From: Laetiporus sulphureus 93-53
Taxonomy: Eukaryota; Basidiomycota; Agaricomycetes; Polyporales; Laetiporaceae
NCBI RefSeq assembly: GCF_001632365.1
Contig: NW_024468544.1
Coordinates: 287,123 to 351,122, forward strand
Reading direction: 5' to 3'
Length of the DNA stretch: 64,000 nucleotides
Part shown: piece after piece, positions 1-12,309 of the stretch
Layout: the number at the start of each line of letters is the position of its first letter
Numbering within the stretch: the stretch's first letter is position 1
The notes under the pieces: generated by a model
What the model was told of the DNA's origin: nothing
The model's database searches: none
The model's input: only the letters and a program-made list of their open reading frames with translations
Program-made: the position numbers and the translations under genes

Positions 1-141
1 GGTTGCCCGAGCACGTAGTTATCATGTGGATCATGCCCTACAATAGCCGAGAGGATAATGGCGCAGTCTGCGGCGATGCAGCACATTGGGCAAGGACATT
101 GATGACAGTCATATACGAGAATGTTGTGTATATTAGAGAAT

Positions 142-1429
142 CTAGGAAATGGTAGATATTAGAATCTCTGGTTCAGTATGGCAATTCGCAGTCTTCTCCA
201 TCACCCAATTCAGTTTCCCAGATTTTCCAAAGACCAGCACTAAATGATTCAATAATGGATGTGTCTGGTTCCTTGCACTCGCAACCTCCAGCCACACGCC
301 ACCTTCATCGATGATCCAAACCTGGTAGCGGGCGATCCGAGAACCAGCTTCAATCTTCATGCCATGGATGAAGAGGTCGCCTACATTCAGCTTAATGCCT
401 GGTCAGATACGGACAGGACAAGCGATGGGTTTGTCGCCGATGCTCGAGTACCAAACAACATATCCATCGTTTCCTCGAATCTTGCGTCGTTGAGGTCTCA
501 AGAACTATATTCAGCACCATCATTATTTCAGCATATCATACGTGAAAAGGAACAGAACTCTCTTACTCTGGAGATGCGATAGGAAGTGATAGAGGAATTA
601 TCCAAGGGCATTCCGTCAGCATGAACGGCAGCCTGCCATAATTAAAGTGCGTTGCCAATTTGAAACAAGAAGAGCCTACCTCAGAATTCGGGGCAGAACG
701 TTCATTTGATACACCATTGCTGGGGATTACACGTGACTGCAAGCCAGCATGTATCAGCACTAGCTTCATGATGTTGCCTGGACTACTCACCGATTTATGC
801 AAGTCAGCTGCAGTGAACCGCCGCCGCTGCATTGGAGCCTTCGGTAACTGTGATGCAGCAGGTACTTGGGTGGCTGGTAGTTCACAGTAGGAGGGCGAAG
901 TCTCTGTGTTGTTTGCATGAAAATGGAGATGCCATTCAGCTAGATCCAGAATGGGTCCGCTTTCATATATCGGTGGCATCCGGTCAGGTAGCATGGATTA
1001 GTGGGTCGCCTTCAAAGTTGTGAGAGAGTACGAGGCTCTTATATCACTGTTCCAACTGGGACCAGAATACAATGGCAACTGGTGGGAAATGAGAACAGGC
1101 CGTGTCAGGCAAAATAGGACCTGGGAGACTTGGTCACGCGAAAGAAGATAGGTCCAAAGAAGTGTCACGACTTACTTTCTTGGAGCTTGTATTTTTTTCT
1201 GCTCTAACCCCACAGTTTGTTTAACATAATCAAATGGTACACTCAACGAGATGGCCATTGGCCAAGCCCTTCCTTCCCAAAATGCAATCGACTTCGGATA
1301 CGATCTTAGACCATTGAAACCCCCTTCAGGAAAGCGGGGTTTAAGCAGGCCAATCGTGCCGACAAAGCGGCACGGTGTCCACATCAAGCTAATCATCTGA
1401 TCTGGAGAAGTCCACTCTCGTACGCGCAT
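142..1429 (-). pseudogene. possible degraded multi-exon gene, unrecognised
   Basis: On the minus strand a first exon would start at ATG 1429 and run about 85 residues to a strong GTAAGT donor at 1175. A further exon-like stretch near 990-785 ends at a GTGAGT donor, and a last stretch from about 500 down to a stop at 142 reads as compact protein (GDLFIHGMKIEAGSRIARYQ region). That last stretch holds one in-frame TGA at 403-405 with no convincing intron around it, which suggests a nonsense change. I recognise no family. The opposite strand has an equally open frame at 259-582, so strand and even coding status are unsure. Confidence 0.25.
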
Positions 1430-1870
1430 CTACACGATCACGAGTGAAGACTGCTCAGAAGTTAAAGCTGACTAACTCTCGCGCCTACTTCATTCACCTC
1501 CCCTTCTCATGGATGAGTGGCTGCAAGAGGCTGCCGAGGACTAATACTGATTTTTTTTGACTCTGACCTCGCGAACGAAGTGCACAGTCGCTGCGTCTTG
1601 TTCTTCGCTCCCAATGAACACGTGTTTTCCAGTTACGTGAATTTATCATCGACTTGGAATTCCTCCGGCCGCCTTTCCTCGGAATCAGCGAGCACGCACG
1701 TCGAAAGCAGTCATGGGGTCACCGCAGCTTCCGCACCATTGGTAAATATATTTTTCCTTCGCCTGTATATACAGGTACAGATGAGGGCAAGGCAAATATC
1801 ACTACTTCATAGGGTGGCACGATGTGGGCCACGGCTTTTTTAGCTGCGATCCCTCCCCACGGTCGCACTC
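1430..1870. other. intergenic, no gene seen
   Basis: This stretch lies between the putative minus-strand gene and the plus-strand beta-mannosidase relic. The longest open frame (1517-1843) has no recognisable content. A TATA-like GTATATACAGG lies near 1766-1776 and could belong to the downstream relic's old promoter. Confidence 0.4.
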
Positions 1871-2117
1871 GCGAATGTGTTCAGCCTGTCTGATCTTCGG
1901 TGGACGTTGAGGAGCGGGAACGGATCGATAGTAATTCCAGGCTCAGTGCCGTCTCAGGCTCATCTTGACCTCCTTCAAGCTAGAGTCATCACGGAACCGC
2001 TGCTGGAGATTCATGGTGTCCTCCACGACCGTACCTGCCGGCTCAAGTCTCACCTTCGCAGAGTATATGCAACGATGGATCGTCAATGATAGCTGGACAT
2101 ATACTGCAGATCTGAAG
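1871..2117 (+). pseudogene. beta-mannosidase (GH2) N-terminal relic
   Basis: Beta-mannosidases of glycoside hydrolase family 2 cleave terminal beta-mannose from oligosaccharides. The conserved N-terminal sugar-binding region is readable: WTLRSGNGSI, then IPGSVPSQAHLDLL, then, after a 46-base intron, QRWIVNDSWTYTADL. The intron is 2016-2061 (GTGTCC to CGCAG) and splicing it puts both halves in one frame with the spacing usual in the family. Only about 70 of the usual 850-950 residues remain; nothing of the catalytic barrel follows. No in-frame ATG is found: the nearest ATG (1875) is out of frame, so the start is damaged or lies in a lost exon. Eighty bases later the carnitine acetyltransferase relic begins. 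Confidence 0.72.
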
Positions 2118-2198
2118 ACATATACCGATACAGTTGACCCGTCCAGGGCTGTTTACCTGCACTCCCCGCACGGACTCCCGTACATAACCTCGACCATC

Positions 2199-3087
2199 AT
2201 GACCAGCGAATCGAAAAGCTGTAAGCACGCACTCCCTTCCTTCTCCCTCTCGCTCTTGCCATCTCTTCCCTACTTTCCGCCATGATCCTGCTAAATCTCA
2301 CTCACCCGAACATAGTCACCAAGTTCCAGGCCCACCCGCCTGATGGGCGCACCTTTTCGCACCAGCACGAGTTCCCCCGCCTCCCCATCTCACCCGTCGA
2401 GGACAGCTGCCGACGATACCTCAATACAAGATTTGAGAGAGCATGAGCACATGAAGCAGGCGGCCGACGAGCTCCTTGTAAGCGACGGACCAAGATGGCA
2501 GGAGCACCTGAAGGAATACGCTGAGGACAAGGCCAGGTGCATGCCCATGAGCCTCCTTGCATTATATATGTGAACGCAGTGTGGACTGACTGTATGGGGT
2601 TGTTATATCGAGGAGTTCTGGTCAGCCCGACAGCGGCTTCTTCTCACCCGTGTGCAGCCGAGCTCATCGTACCACATTTTCGCTTACAGGTATGAGTCCT
2701 ACCTCTCGCACACGGACCCACCCTCAGATTCATTTCGTCATCGAGTATGTTGCATCCTCTCTGTGCTGCACGATCTCGTCGGCTCATCACAGAAATGATC
2801 CCACGCCCGACCGTAGCTCACAGCTTCCCAGCACCACCTCTCTCATATTTCCTCCCTTGGCTTCATTCATGATCTCCGTGCCGGCATGCTGGAGCCTGAT
2901 ACCATCCGCGGTACCCTTTCGATATGAACTGATAGTATAAGGCTTTTCGGCAGCGTGCGTATACCAATCCCGTTTGCTGTACCTGAGAAGTCAAGCTAAT
3001 CGCTCCGGGGACTTCTTTACCGAGGCTGCAAAATAGAGATACATTCGGACTCACAGCGCATTATCGTCCTCCGGTGTGGCCGATTCT
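2199..3087 (+). pseudogene. carnitine O-acetyltransferase, truncated and frameshifted N-terminal half
   Basis: Carnitine acetyltransferases move acetyl groups between CoA and carnitine in mitochondria and peroxisomes. The relic starts at ATG 2199 (MTSESKS), has an intron 2221-2315 and resumes in phase with TFSHQHEFPRLPISPVEDSC. Further family blocks are SDGPRWQEHLKEYAEDKAR, YIEEFW, YESYLSHTDP, FVIE-NDPTPDRSSQLP, HDLRAGMLEPDTIRGT, RLFGSVRIP and RGCKIEIHSDSQRIIVLR. These blocks sit in different frames: shifts occur near 2420, between 2719 and 2735, near 2868 and near 2911, and the acceptor before YIEEFW appears lost. Introns ending at 2689 and 2791 are still canonical. Homology stops at the GTGAGT donor at 3088, so the C-terminal half with the catalytic His is missing. 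Clearly non-functional. Confidence 0.85.
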
Positions 3088-3448
3088 GTGAGTCCTATGC
3101 CGCTTGCTTGGAAGGTGGTCGCCTGATCAGCTTGATCGGTTCACTTAGGAAGCCCGTCAATCTGGCCGAATTCAGACATTGTTTCTGTGCTGCCGGTGAT
3201 AGATTGGCGCTTCTCGAGTAGTAATGAATGCAGGGAAACATTCATGCCATGCATGCACTGACTATGAAGTCTCACATGTATAAATATATAAAACCACACA
3301 AATGTTGTTTGGTCTGTACGTATTTGCTGACCATGGAATCATGCACTGGAATCCAGTATCACCACAGATGCAACGGCACACAGCCATTCCGGTCCTTCAA
3401 CAGACACTCAATAGTCATTGTTCGGGGGAAAAGTGCGAAGGGGCGCAG
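3088..3448. other. no gene seen
   Basis: The sequence starts with the unused donor of the carnitine acetyltransferase relic and runs to the 3' end of the convergent minus-strand gene. No further acetyltransferase exon, other conserved protein segment or repeat could be recognised. Confidence 0.4.
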
Positions 3449-6400
3449 TCAACACTGGTCAGGGAGTAGATGAGGGATGAGGGCGTGTTGTACTGTCCTT
3501 GACATGGGCGAATCTGCGAGCAATGCTGAAGGAAGAGTCAGCGGAGTAACGTGAAAGATTTGTAATGATACAAACGTCATAACGGTGTTAGTGTGAGTGA
3601 GATCAGCAGCTGGTTGAATATTGAGGGAGTGACGGTCTTCCAGGTCAAGTCCGGCTAACCATTGCGTATCATAACAATTCACAGGAAGCCCTTTGACAGG
3701 TAATGCACCACGCTCGAGCCTCATGGATCCACGACGGCGATATCGAGGAAATGCGCCGTGCTTGGGTCTTCCTTCTGGTGTGAATCTACACCACAAATGC
3801 ATCCAGTCAAAGACAACAGCCATCTCTCGAATTCCGGAGAGTGTCAGTACAACCTTGTCACGACATATCTCACTTTTCCTCGTGAGTGGTCGGACTCGTC
3901 GCCACTCATCGCCGTGTAAGGGATAGTGTCCCACAAATTCTGGAAACGAGCGAGATGTGAATGTGCGCTGACAGCACTTGATCGTCGTTCTCGAAGCTGA
4001 TAAAGCACCATGAGTATCTAACCTATGAATCTACGATGCACGGCCTACCGCACGACGTCTATGTTCTCGATTGTCCTCTGTCTGTCTGTCAAATTCTACC
4101 TGCGTAGGCTCTTCAGTGCCGGTCAGCTGCTTCTTGTACTGAGCTCGCAAAGTTGCTAGATGGACGCTGAACATGTGTTTGATATCCTTGTCATTATGGT
4201 GATCCGAGAATCCAAGGTTGATGAACTCTTCCGAAAATACTGCAGCCGCTTGTTTGTTCCATTTTGATGTCAGCGAGCCACTCAAATGGAGCCTGAAGTC
4301 TGCCCGAGAGGGACCTGGATGCTTGTGCTGTTCAAAGGCTTGAGCCTCCTTATCTGATGCGACAGGTATAGGGCTGTCGATGAAGGTACACCCCAGCATT
4401 TCACTAGCGTGCATGCGTATTTTGGCCTTGAAGGAACGAATCATCAGCGCTTTGATCAATCAGGTAAAAAGACATCATTCATCCGACCTGCATATTGAGG
4501 ACAGTGGCATCACGATGGCGGACTTTTGTCCGAATGTTACGCATGCCTTGTGGAGTTTGGGCCTGGGGAATTGCAGTATTTGCTTGTGTATGATAAGATG
4601 CTGCAGACGTGAGTCGAAGTTGTTCGAGGACAATTGCGAGCAGTACACGCAGGTCCTTCCTGGTGGCCACGGAGTTCTGATGATGATCATAAGTCGCTGA
4701 AGCCACGAGGACATTTTGACTCTCACCATCGCAGGGCCACTCCAATCGTGTAAGACACTTTGCTACACGTGTCCTATATTACTAAATATCCAAACATTGA
4801 CGCGCCTGACTTACAAGGGTTCGCTCGTCGTCTACAAAGTGCTGATCGTTGGGAGATATCTTGGCCTTGTGCAATCGGCGTAGAACGTCCTCTACAAGGT
4901 CTCTTGAAATGATCTGATCTCGCCGCACTGACGTCCTGGTTTCATCGCCCTCGCGATCGGCAAAATGGCCCTCCGAAAGACCTACATCGTCATGATCCCA
5001 GCTACGGATGCTGCCCGGATTCCAAGCTGGTCTCTCGTCGTCATTCATCATCGGAGAGGTCAGTTTAGGTATACGAATGTCAGAATGCAGCAACTTGCTA
5101 AAAGAGAACCCTGCCCAAAAGCTGGATGGAGTATCGGCGACGTGAATTGCCCCGTGCACAGGCATTCCAAGGTGAGGAGCTGATGTAACTTCGTCAGCAT
5201 GCTCGCCCAAAGCGACTTCCACCATATTCTCATCCGTCACTCCAACGGTGCCGTGAATAGGTCGCTCTCTCAGTTCAGTGACTTGAGGCAAGGATTGCCC
5301 GATATTCGGTGAGACAGTGGGGTATGCTGGCCTATTCACGAAATAGTGAGGCAAAGATCTGGGCAGCCTGGGATTTGAAGAGGAACCAGATTGGTTCGCA
5401 ACCTGATCGCTTGTTGGCACGAAAAGATTGCTGCGCGATAGTGATGCATTTCGAGAGATAGAGGAGGATCGGAACTGGGCTTCGTCTGCGTGTGCGATGA
5501 GTTGCTCATGGACACTGGGTCGGTAGGAGAACCAGGAATTGTCGGTCATTTCTATATGATCAGCCAAAAAGAAACCGCTCGAGCCATCTTTGTGAGGAAA
5601 TGGGGGCAATGAAGGACCTTGCTAAAGGCTACGTGCTATGACCTTTGCAGCAATATCGCCTTCGCCAACGTCTACATTGAAGCTATACTCGTTGGCTGAG
5701 CGATGCATGGCGGCCCCCATGTCGTCAACATCCATGGCGATATTGGATGAGTAATCCCAGGTGATGTCGTGGGCTGAAGGTTGATCATCGGAGCGGGAGA
5801 ATTGCATCGAAGACAGATACCGCTCGCCATCATCCGGCATATTCAGCGATGGAATACCTGACCACCCGTGCATCTGAGTACTCTCAGCAACCGCGCGATG
5901 CGAGATTAGCACTTCGCTGCCATTCATGAGGATGTTCTCTTCACCGAATGGCATTGGCTGCAATATTTGCGACGTGTCAGCCCTCTCCATGCCGTTTATG
6001 ATCGGCGAAACGAGCGTCGATGAGTTTGCTGCAGCCAATGGGATTCCTTCCCATGATATGAAGCCGAGATCCGTGACACCTATACTCCCATCCTGAGGAA
6101 TAGAAGCCCGCGTGTCGGTGCCCCTTGTCGTGCTTTCTCGCCTCAATGAATATTCATCACCACCGGTATGGCGTGGTAATGGACTCGGCGCTTCGAAGAA
6201 TGGTTCCAGCCCTTGTGGAGATGGCTTCGCACTTCCCAAAGGTATGGAGGCATTTTTCTCTTCCATTCCGAACTCACTTTGGACCGCAGGACAGGCTTTG
6301 GCTCCTCCGGAAGTGTCATCGCAACTACGTGTGCCTCGTACGGGATTTGTTGAGTGCACCTCGACAGGATCGGACCACGACGTCTGGCCCCGTAGATGTC

Positions 6401-8371
6401 CCTCACCGACTTCTGCTGCATCATTGACGTTCGAGGCGTTAGACTGTCGATTGCCACTCGATCTGCCTCTTTCGACGGAGTCCAACAGAATACGCTCATT
6501 GAAAATATGTCTATGGACAGCCGGCATACCGCAAGCCTTGACTTGTACATCAAGTTTCGTGCCCGTTGAAGCAAGCATAGTGCGACTTTGGCCGAAAAAT
6601 GAATGAAGGAGAAGTGGTGAAAAGGGGTGCTGAACTGCACTTGCAGCGTCCCAAGAAGTTGCGGATTGAGGTGACCGATGAGATGTCAACTGACCACGGC
6701 ACTTATCAGCATGTCCACGTGAGTTGCCCTCAGGACTGCGTGCAGCCCCAACACCCTCACATGCGACCTCACGATCGAGGCATTGACTACGGACTCCTTG
6801 AGTATCCTGTTCATCGGACTTAGCACCCTCGCTGTGGAGTGCAATGCCACCCAACGAGGGAAGTGCATCAGGACCTAAAACAAAGCCAGTTTACCGTGAG
6901 TTTCGATTCGCCACATTGCACGATGGGCATGTCCTGTACCTGTTAAAGTCTGCACCTTACTGCCTGAATGCATGTCTTGTATCCCCGCCGATGATTCATC
7001 TTGGTCGGCAGACCGCTCATTGATGTCTCGTGCAGGGTGATGAATCGTGAAATCTACACAGCCATGTGATCGAGCGCAATCGGAACTTGGACTTTCGCAC
7101 TCTTGAATGTAATTCAGAGCATGCCAATATTACAGAACGAAGATCGCTCACTGAACGCAGAACAACCTTCGATAACATGATGCTCAACAATTATTTCGCC
7201 CTCAATGTCAATATCAGTCGACTCTTCCTCGCTACTAATTTCCTGGAGCATTCTCTGGTCCCAGAGAATTATCTTCAACGTCTCTGGAACTTCGTTTGTA
7301 CAACAAGGAAGTCATCATGCAGTGCAGCATTCTTATATGCTCACGGGACAACTCACCCGAACTGGCACCCATGGTATCAAGAGCCCGTCCCAGAAGGCCT
7401 AGTGGTGTCACTAATTAGAGGAAGACCGATTATACAACACAATCACCGTACCGTGAGCTATGTCTGAAGGACGATTTGAGGGTTCCTCCGAAGAAGGGAG
7501 ACTGTGCTGTTGATCGTAATGTTCGAGAATGGGAGCTTCCCACGGTGCTGAGGGAAGCGTGTACAAGCGTCTCATCAGACAGTCATCAGAGACAATATAC
7601 ACTCATTCTATGCACGATTGATGCCATCATGCACAGAAATGAGAGGTTGATGCTCTTGTCCATCGAGAGAGGACTGGATGATGTCGTGCACTGCAGGTGC
7701 AAACCACGAATCCCACGAGTATATAGGACGATAAGATACATATGTATACCTCGTTTGCTCATAACTCACCACTATTTGCCTGATCTTGTTCGACGGTCTT
7801 GAGTAGTTGCTGTCCTTCGTACGAAGACACCCCTGATGCAAGTGGAACCAAGCATCGTGAAGGCAATGCAACACTGGCAAGTTCAGGTGTTGCAGGATTC
7901 TCATGCTGTGCAATGACAGGTTGCGATTCGGTTTTGTTGACATGAATCTTCGAAATATCATGCTGAGCTACTAGAGTTTGTCAGAGTACGTGGAGTTTAG
8001 CAGCAAGAAGACTTACTTGACTGACGAACAACAAGTATTCTTGAGTTTGTGGCAAGATTGACGAGCACCGACTCAGGTGCGGTCTGGCCCGCAGACAGAG
8101 GGCGAGGGATTGCACTGGACATGCCAGCCACCTGAAGGATAGGATCGGGCTGCGTAGGATGCGTGTTCTCCACTGGCACAACTGCGAGAGAGATGCCATG
8201 ACGATGTAATCTGATGCGCTTCTCTCTTCCCGTTACAGGGCTTGAGGAACGAAGGCGTTTGCGGCTGGAGCGAGCATTCACTTGATCGAACTGCATAGCA
8301 CTCAAAGACAGAAACAATCCAGTCAGACGTTGCGGCAAAGAGGAGAGACTTAGATCTTTTGCCGTCGACAT
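3449..8371 (-). CDS. large multi-exon protein of an uncharacterised Agaricomycete family
   Basis: Proposed start is ATG 8371 (MSTAKDLSLSSLPQR). Exon 1 is 8371-8017 (donor GTAAGT at 8016), exon 2 is 7970-7770 (donor GTGAGT), exon 3 starts at 7690; phases match at both joins. Later exons include about 7130-6960 and a long Ser/Pro/Glu-rich, probably disordered block from about 6878 to 4815, interrupted at 5622-5624 by an in-frame TAG. After a GTAAGT donor near 4815 come about 80 residues (4740-4487) and a compact C-terminal part (4459-3449) with RADFRLHLSGSLTSKWNKQAA and FDWMHLWCRFTPEGRPKHGAF. That tail resembles, from memory, a family common in Agaricomycetes with no assigned function. Exon edges below 7690 are approximate. 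The TAG, and a second stop at 4031-4033 unless an intron removes it, leave open whether it is functional. Confidence 0.55.
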
Positions 8372-10343
8372 CTTATCGACTGTATTGTAGGATATACTCG
8401 AAGGACAATGTGTACCTGTCGCTTTCGGTCGCTTGAATAGTTCAGGAGCACGTGATCTATGAAGCGAGAGGCCCTGGGAGACGAGGTATACATATTTTCC
8501 TAAAGCTATGCACAGCCGTTCATAATGGAACATCTGCATTTGGGTATAGACGTACCTATGTACACAGACTTCGAGTCCCAGTTCCTGCTTTGTATATTCG
8601 TGCAACCGCCAAGGGAGCATCTCCTAGTCTGATCTTCTGATCTCAAAGCCACCAGACGCGTCTTCATCGACTGTTTGATATTACCTGTACCATGTGAACA
8701 TCAAAAATAACGCTTGCTTTGTTACACAGTATCTTCACCAACACTGTTTCCAGTGGCAATGGGTTCACAGCTCTCGTATGATCAGAGTGCTTCAGCACAT
8801 GGTGCAAAGGAACATCTGTATAGAGTGCTTCAGCACATAGTGCAAAGGAAAATCTGTATAGTGCAAAGGAACATCTGTACAAGCAGCTCTGTAGCATAAA
8901 GTCTATTACTCATCGTTGAAAAGTGACACGTACATCCTTCTTGGCTGGATGTAATCATCTCGCGTAACTGCACATCGGACCATAGGGCATGGGCAGACAA
9001 ACTGAGCCAGCGCAGAACCAACCGATCATCTTCATTCGTATTGTTACCCGACTGCCGTGGAACCTAATGGCTTTGTAACAGTGCTTGGGACGGCATCTGG
9101 CTCAGCCGTAACAGACTGGAGACCATTTGCTCAGGCAACGGCGGGATGGAAGCAGTCTTGGGGGATTGGGCAATTCGTCGGGGAACATTTTGGTTCCGCG
9201 ACACCCGTATACTGTCCAGCAGCAGAAAGTACACGACTTGCGCCGACATGCACTGGGCACCAACAACTTCAGCGGGGTATCGATCAGCATCTGTATGTTA
9301 ACTGGAGCCTCACACAAGGCAATCACTGGCTGCTACACGCTGCAATGTCTCACGCATTGTGCAGACAAAGATCATTTTGACGGTCTGTTTGAATATATAG
9401 GCTTCGCGATCGCGCTGACTTGGTGAACGCGCTGAAGATACGCGCTGACTTGGTAGAGGAAATTCAATCATTGCAGAACGTTGCTACGCCACTGAGAGCC
9501 AGTGTCGAATGCTGGTCATTGATTTTGTTCTTCTTCGCCATGATGTTATTATAGTGTATAGATATAGAGTCGAACGCAACGTTGAGCAGACCAGGCGATA
9601 GCCGACTTCACGATCAAGATGCTGACCGCATCGCCACCGGCTTCCAGCCCGTTGCCACCTTGTGTCGCATCGACGCCTGCAACTCGACTCCGACATTGCG
9701 CTGAGCTAGAGCCGACTACCTATACATTCTGTACTTCTCACTCTGTAGCTCTCAATCTTTTCATTGCAACTGCTTCTGCGATATAAGCTCATGCACAATC
9801 GTAAGCACCGCGCCAGACTCGATCGACTCGAATCATCCCATGAAGAAGGGCAATCAGGGAGATCGCGAATGATGACTGCAGTACGTCAATCTCACCGCAT
9901 TCTTGATATCACTCCAATCTGATGTGTGAGGATGACAGGGCCCGTCAAAAGTGATGAAGACTAGTCCCATTTGCAACCCCCACGAAACATCGGCACTGGA
10001 AGGTTCTGCACCTCACATCAGCATCCTTCTTCTATCAGCGGTCTTCATGAAGTGATATCATTTACTTCATTGTAGCATTGGCCTTCAGAAAAGCCTACAT
10101 CTCACAATCGAGCGCATCGAATGCTCGGATTGATGACAACACTTCCTGCTGTCCACGAAGAACGGCATAATGCGCTTCAACTGTCGGGTGTGCTGGGCAA
10201 TATGAGCATTACCCAGGTGATTCTCAGCATGATGGTTTGGTGCGGTGATGCTGACTGTTGTGGGATTGGATATATCTTCCGTCAATCCTGTTCTGCAGAC
10301 GTCGCCTTTCCTAAGGCATGGCCCATTGGCCTTGTACAACTTC
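8372..10343. other. 2-kb divergent intergenic region, no gene seen
   Basis: This separates the minus-strand gene starting at 8371 from the plus-strand SUN-domain gene starting at 10344, so it should hold both promoters. Several overlapping open frames of 60-107 codons exist on both strands (for example 9057-9426) but overlap each other in antisense and show no family signature. It contains the short tandem repeat at 8784-8879 and a small duplication of CGCGCTGACTTGGT near 9412 and 9440. Confidence 0.4.
8784..8879. repeat. 38-bp tandem repeat, 2.5 copies
   Basis: The unit begins AGAGTGCTTCAGCACATG and recurs 38 bases later (8784, 8822), followed by a partial third copy of GTGCAAAGGAACATCTGTA. 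It contains the short palindrome GTGCTTCAGCAC. It lies upstream of the minus-strand gene. Confidence 0.8.
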
Positions 10344-12254
10344 ATGTCAGATACTCAAACATCCGGCATACATAGCGAGAACCTGGGTCGCTCCGGATGG
10401 GCCAGTTTTCACAGCGGCTGGCAAAGCACTGTTCCACCGAATGCTCTAGGTGGCCAGTCCACCCCTTCTGCGGCAGCGGAAGTTTACTCGGAATTGTATG
10501 TAGGTTCCATAAATCCCCTAGCTACTGATGAAGCACTACAAGACAACCCCGTTTCTGTCATGCATACCCTCAACGATAGGAGTTCGTCGTACTCTCCTGA
10601 ATCTGTGCGAGAACATTCATCAGCATCTCTCGAGGATATATCTCCCCGGAACTTCCTTTCGTCTATAGGCCTTCATGCCTCCCGAGAACCGTCATTAATG
10701 TCTTTTCAAGATATACTTCCGTGGAATCCCCCTTCATCTATATATCTTGATGCCTCCCGAGAACCGTCATCAACGTCTTTCCAGGATATACCTGCATGGA
10801 ACCCCCCTGCGTCTATAGGCCTTCATGCCTCCCTAGAACCCTCACCAACTTCCTTCCAGGATATACCTTCATGGAACCCCCCTTCTATAGGCCTTCATGC
10901 CTTGCTAAATACCTTGAGCACTCCCGCTTCGAGTAACAGTGGCTTTTCGCAGTTTATACCCCTCCCCATACATGCAGAGGCTCATCACGGTGGTGACACC
11001 GATGTGATTTCTTTCTCACTGTCGCAATGTGCTCAAGGCTATGCAGAGTCTCCGCGTACACACGAGAATCTAGTACGACGAGTCATGGTCGCGCGGAATG
11101 CGCAGGGCCTAGCTGAAGATTCACGAGAACCCTCACCTTGCATTGATCTTTCTCCATGGAATCCCTGGCCTGTGAGTGGGACTCACGATGCTACAGCCGT
11201 ACCGGACCTCACTGAGCGGAGATACGAAGGAGGCTCGTGAGTTGCTCGCCCTTTAACGTCCGCCTCACTAGCGTCAGCTACGCCGTCTTCGGACAGAACA
11301 ATCCCAACCACTTTCGCTTCAGTGCATATCGCCCTTGAGATGTCGTCAATTCGAATGAAACATGATGAAGTGATCGCCGACTCACCTGGTGCTATGCCGA
11401 TTTCAGCGCAGCATCATCTCCTCCCAGCAGTCGCGCCAGCTACACGTCGTGCATGGACTCCCTTCACGTTCGTCGGTTCTTTACGCCGTGCTGCTGGGAC
11501 ACTAATTGTCCTGCTTTTGGTCGCATTCTGTGTGCTCTTGATACCGCAGACGTCCTCTGCGTATCTTTCACTAAGACACTATAATGCACCGAACTCTACA
11601 CATTGCATTTCTGTGGACGAGTCATCGCTGTCCCCAGCCTTCCATGAGCCCACGGACACCTCTTCAGACCGTATCTCAGGGGTTCACATTGTACACTCTC
11701 TCACATCGCTCACGCACGTCATCCGGGACCGTAAGGACATTGCATTAATCAAGCGCATCCTCGGTTACAATGCTTTGAAACCTCATCCAGCCTCAATTGT
11801 GCTGAAGTCTGAAGTCAGCAGTGGGGAATGTTGGGCCATGAGTGGATCGTCGGGCCATCTTGGTTTGCAGCTGGCACATGCAATGCACATTACAAGTATC
11901 ACGATGGAGCATATATCGATGGAGACATCTGAGAATATTCAATCCGCACCCCGATCACTTTTGCTCTGGGGTTTGTCGGATACAAATGGTATCTTGCATG
12001 CAGACTGTCCATTGCATCCCATCGGATATTCATCGACCCTGCCAATGCGCATGCAACTTCCCGCCGGGATGAGAATGCTTCCTCTTGCAGTTATGGATTA
12101 TGACATATACTCATCGTCCCGCAATCAGACCGTCGACACCGATACTTGCTTTCATGGACTTCGTTTCAATGTAGTGATTTTAGAGGTCTTGAGTAATTGG
12201 GGATTGCTAGATTTTACTTGTCTGTATAGTGTTGTATTGCATGGGCAGGCCTGA
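10344..12254 (+). CDS. SUN-domain (Sad1/UNC-84) protein
   Basis: SUN proteins sit in the inner nuclear membrane and bind KASH partners across the nuclear envelope lumen. The gene has two exons, 10344-11236 and 11297-12254, with a 60-base intron (GTGAGT to GGACAG) whose removal restores one frame of 616 codons. Start: ATG 10344 (MSDTQTSG) is preferred; an in-frame ATG at 10245 is possible. The N-terminal 300 residues are Ser/Pro-rich with a tandem repeat. One membrane segment (LIVLLLVAFCVLLI) lies near residue 365. The C-terminal SUN domain shows GECWAMSGSSGHLGLQLA, ITSITMEHIS, SAPRSLLLWGL and, near the end, SNWGLLDFTCLYSVVLHG, matching the family. The domain is at the usual C-terminal place and no break is seen, so this looks intact. 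The copia-1 LTR begins just downstream. Confidence 0.85.
10677..10898 (+). repeat. in-frame 75-bp tandem repeat in the SUN-domain gene
   Basis: Three units start at 10677, 10752 and 10827 (75, 75 and 72 bases; 25, 25 and 24 residues). The protein pattern is HASxEPSxTSFQDIPxWNPP. A decayed further unit precedes it. It lies in the predicted nucleoplasmic part, before the membrane segment. Confidence 0.9.
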
Positions 12255-12309
12255 TCCAATTTGCTGCAGATTTTACACTTTCTGGCACTGCGTGTAGATT
12301 CCGATGATT

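Noticed and set aside
259..582. Plus-strand open frame of 107 codons
   Set aside because: It overlaps an equally plausible minus-strand reading; neither has a family match, so it is only mentioned as the alternative to the doubtful gene at 142-1429.
1517..1843. Plus-strand open frame of 108 codons before the beta-mannosidase relic
   Set aside because: No domain, no conserved segment and no joinable splice pattern; treated as chance.
6112..6606. Plus-strand open frame of 164 codons
   Set aside because: Antisense to the long coding block of the minus-strand gene; a shadow of its codon usage.
8784..8879. Possible CRISPR-like array
   Set aside because: Units are directly adjacent with no unique spacers, and the genome is eukaryotic.
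9057..9426. Several overlapping open frames in the divergent intergenic region
   Set aside because: Both strands and several frames are open over the same bases, with no protein-family signal.
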